Assembly (NCBI GenBank): GCA_964542745.1
Contig: CAZIVR010000166.1
Coordinates: 1-5,249 of the forward strand
DNA from: DATKAB01 sp964542745
Lineage (GTDB): Bacteria > Eisenbacteria > RBG-16-71-46
DNA length: 5,249 nt
Reading direction: 5' to 3'
Under the pieces are notes generated by a model. It was given only the letters and a program-made list of their open reading frames with translations. It did not search any database and was not told the DNA's origin. Shown in pieces: positions 5,233-5,249 of the stretch (position 1 is its first letter; the number at the start of each line of letters is the position of its first letter). Position numbers and translations under genes: made by a program.

Positions 5233-5249
5233 AGGGTCGTGCTCTCGCG

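Noticed and set aside
5209..5249. Possible start of a further gene at ATG 5209 (open to the window end)
   Set aside because: Only 13 codons are visible. There is no well-placed ribosome-binding site or TAnnnT box 6-9 nt upstream, and the frame contains the small hairpin. The evidence is too slight to call.
1..5249. tRNA, rRNA, riboswitch, attachment site or insertion sequence
   Set aside because: Nothing with a cloverleaf, conserved rRNA segment, known aptamer core, transposase motif or flanking target duplication was recognised by reading.

Overview
The window comes from a very GC-rich bacterial chromosome, by eye roughly three quarters G+C, with G/C at most third codon positions. The housekeeping genes tatD and rsmA show that it is bacterial. 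The phylum cannot be fixed from sequence alone. A small membrane-anchored protein with an Fn3-like domain, a HEAT-repeat protein and SD-less first genes would fit a GC-rich FCB-type lineage such as Candidatus Eisenbacteria, but that is a weak guess. No mobile element, CRISPR array, rRNA or tRNA was seen.

Layout. Five genes on the minus strand fill positions 7 to 4475. In transcription order they are: a TatD-family metal-dependent hydrolase (4475 to 3681); a 137-residue single-pass protein with a probable Fn3-like domain, overlapping tatD by 4 nt (3684 to 3271); an N-terminally anchored HEAT-repeat protein (3169 to 2093); a seven-helix-type membrane protein with a possible C-terminal PH-like domain (2033 to 933); and RsmA/KsgA, the 16S rRNA adenine dimethyltransferase (927 to 7). 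A short NTF2/SnoaL-like protein is encoded divergently on the plus strand (4762 to 5187).

Regulation. The 286-nt gap between tatD and the NTF2-like gene holds two divergent promoter-like sequences with the same architecture, TTCGAC-N18-TAnnnT-N8-ATG. Both place transcription starts at or within a few bases of the ATG, so both messages are predicted to be leaderless. A related promoter, TTGGTC-N17-TACAAT-N7-ATG, lies before the membrane-protein gene. The one gene that clearly starts inside an operon, the 137-residue one, instead has a strong GGAGG ribosome-binding site. Exactly between the two divergent -35 boxes lies a GC-rich repeat: a near-perfect 36-bp inverted repeat whose loop plus right arm is tandemly duplicated with a 66-67 nt period.

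How the genes may work together. tatD and rsmA are near neighbours in many bacteria, for example Bacillus with rnmV between them. Here rnmV is absent and three envelope-associated proteins of unknown function sit between them. RsmA acts in ribosome maturation and TatD in nucleic-acid metabolism. No functional link to the three membrane proteins can be read from the sequence beyond co-transcription. Nothing in the window is a clear undescribed system; the promoter architecture and the repeat element are the most interesting signals.
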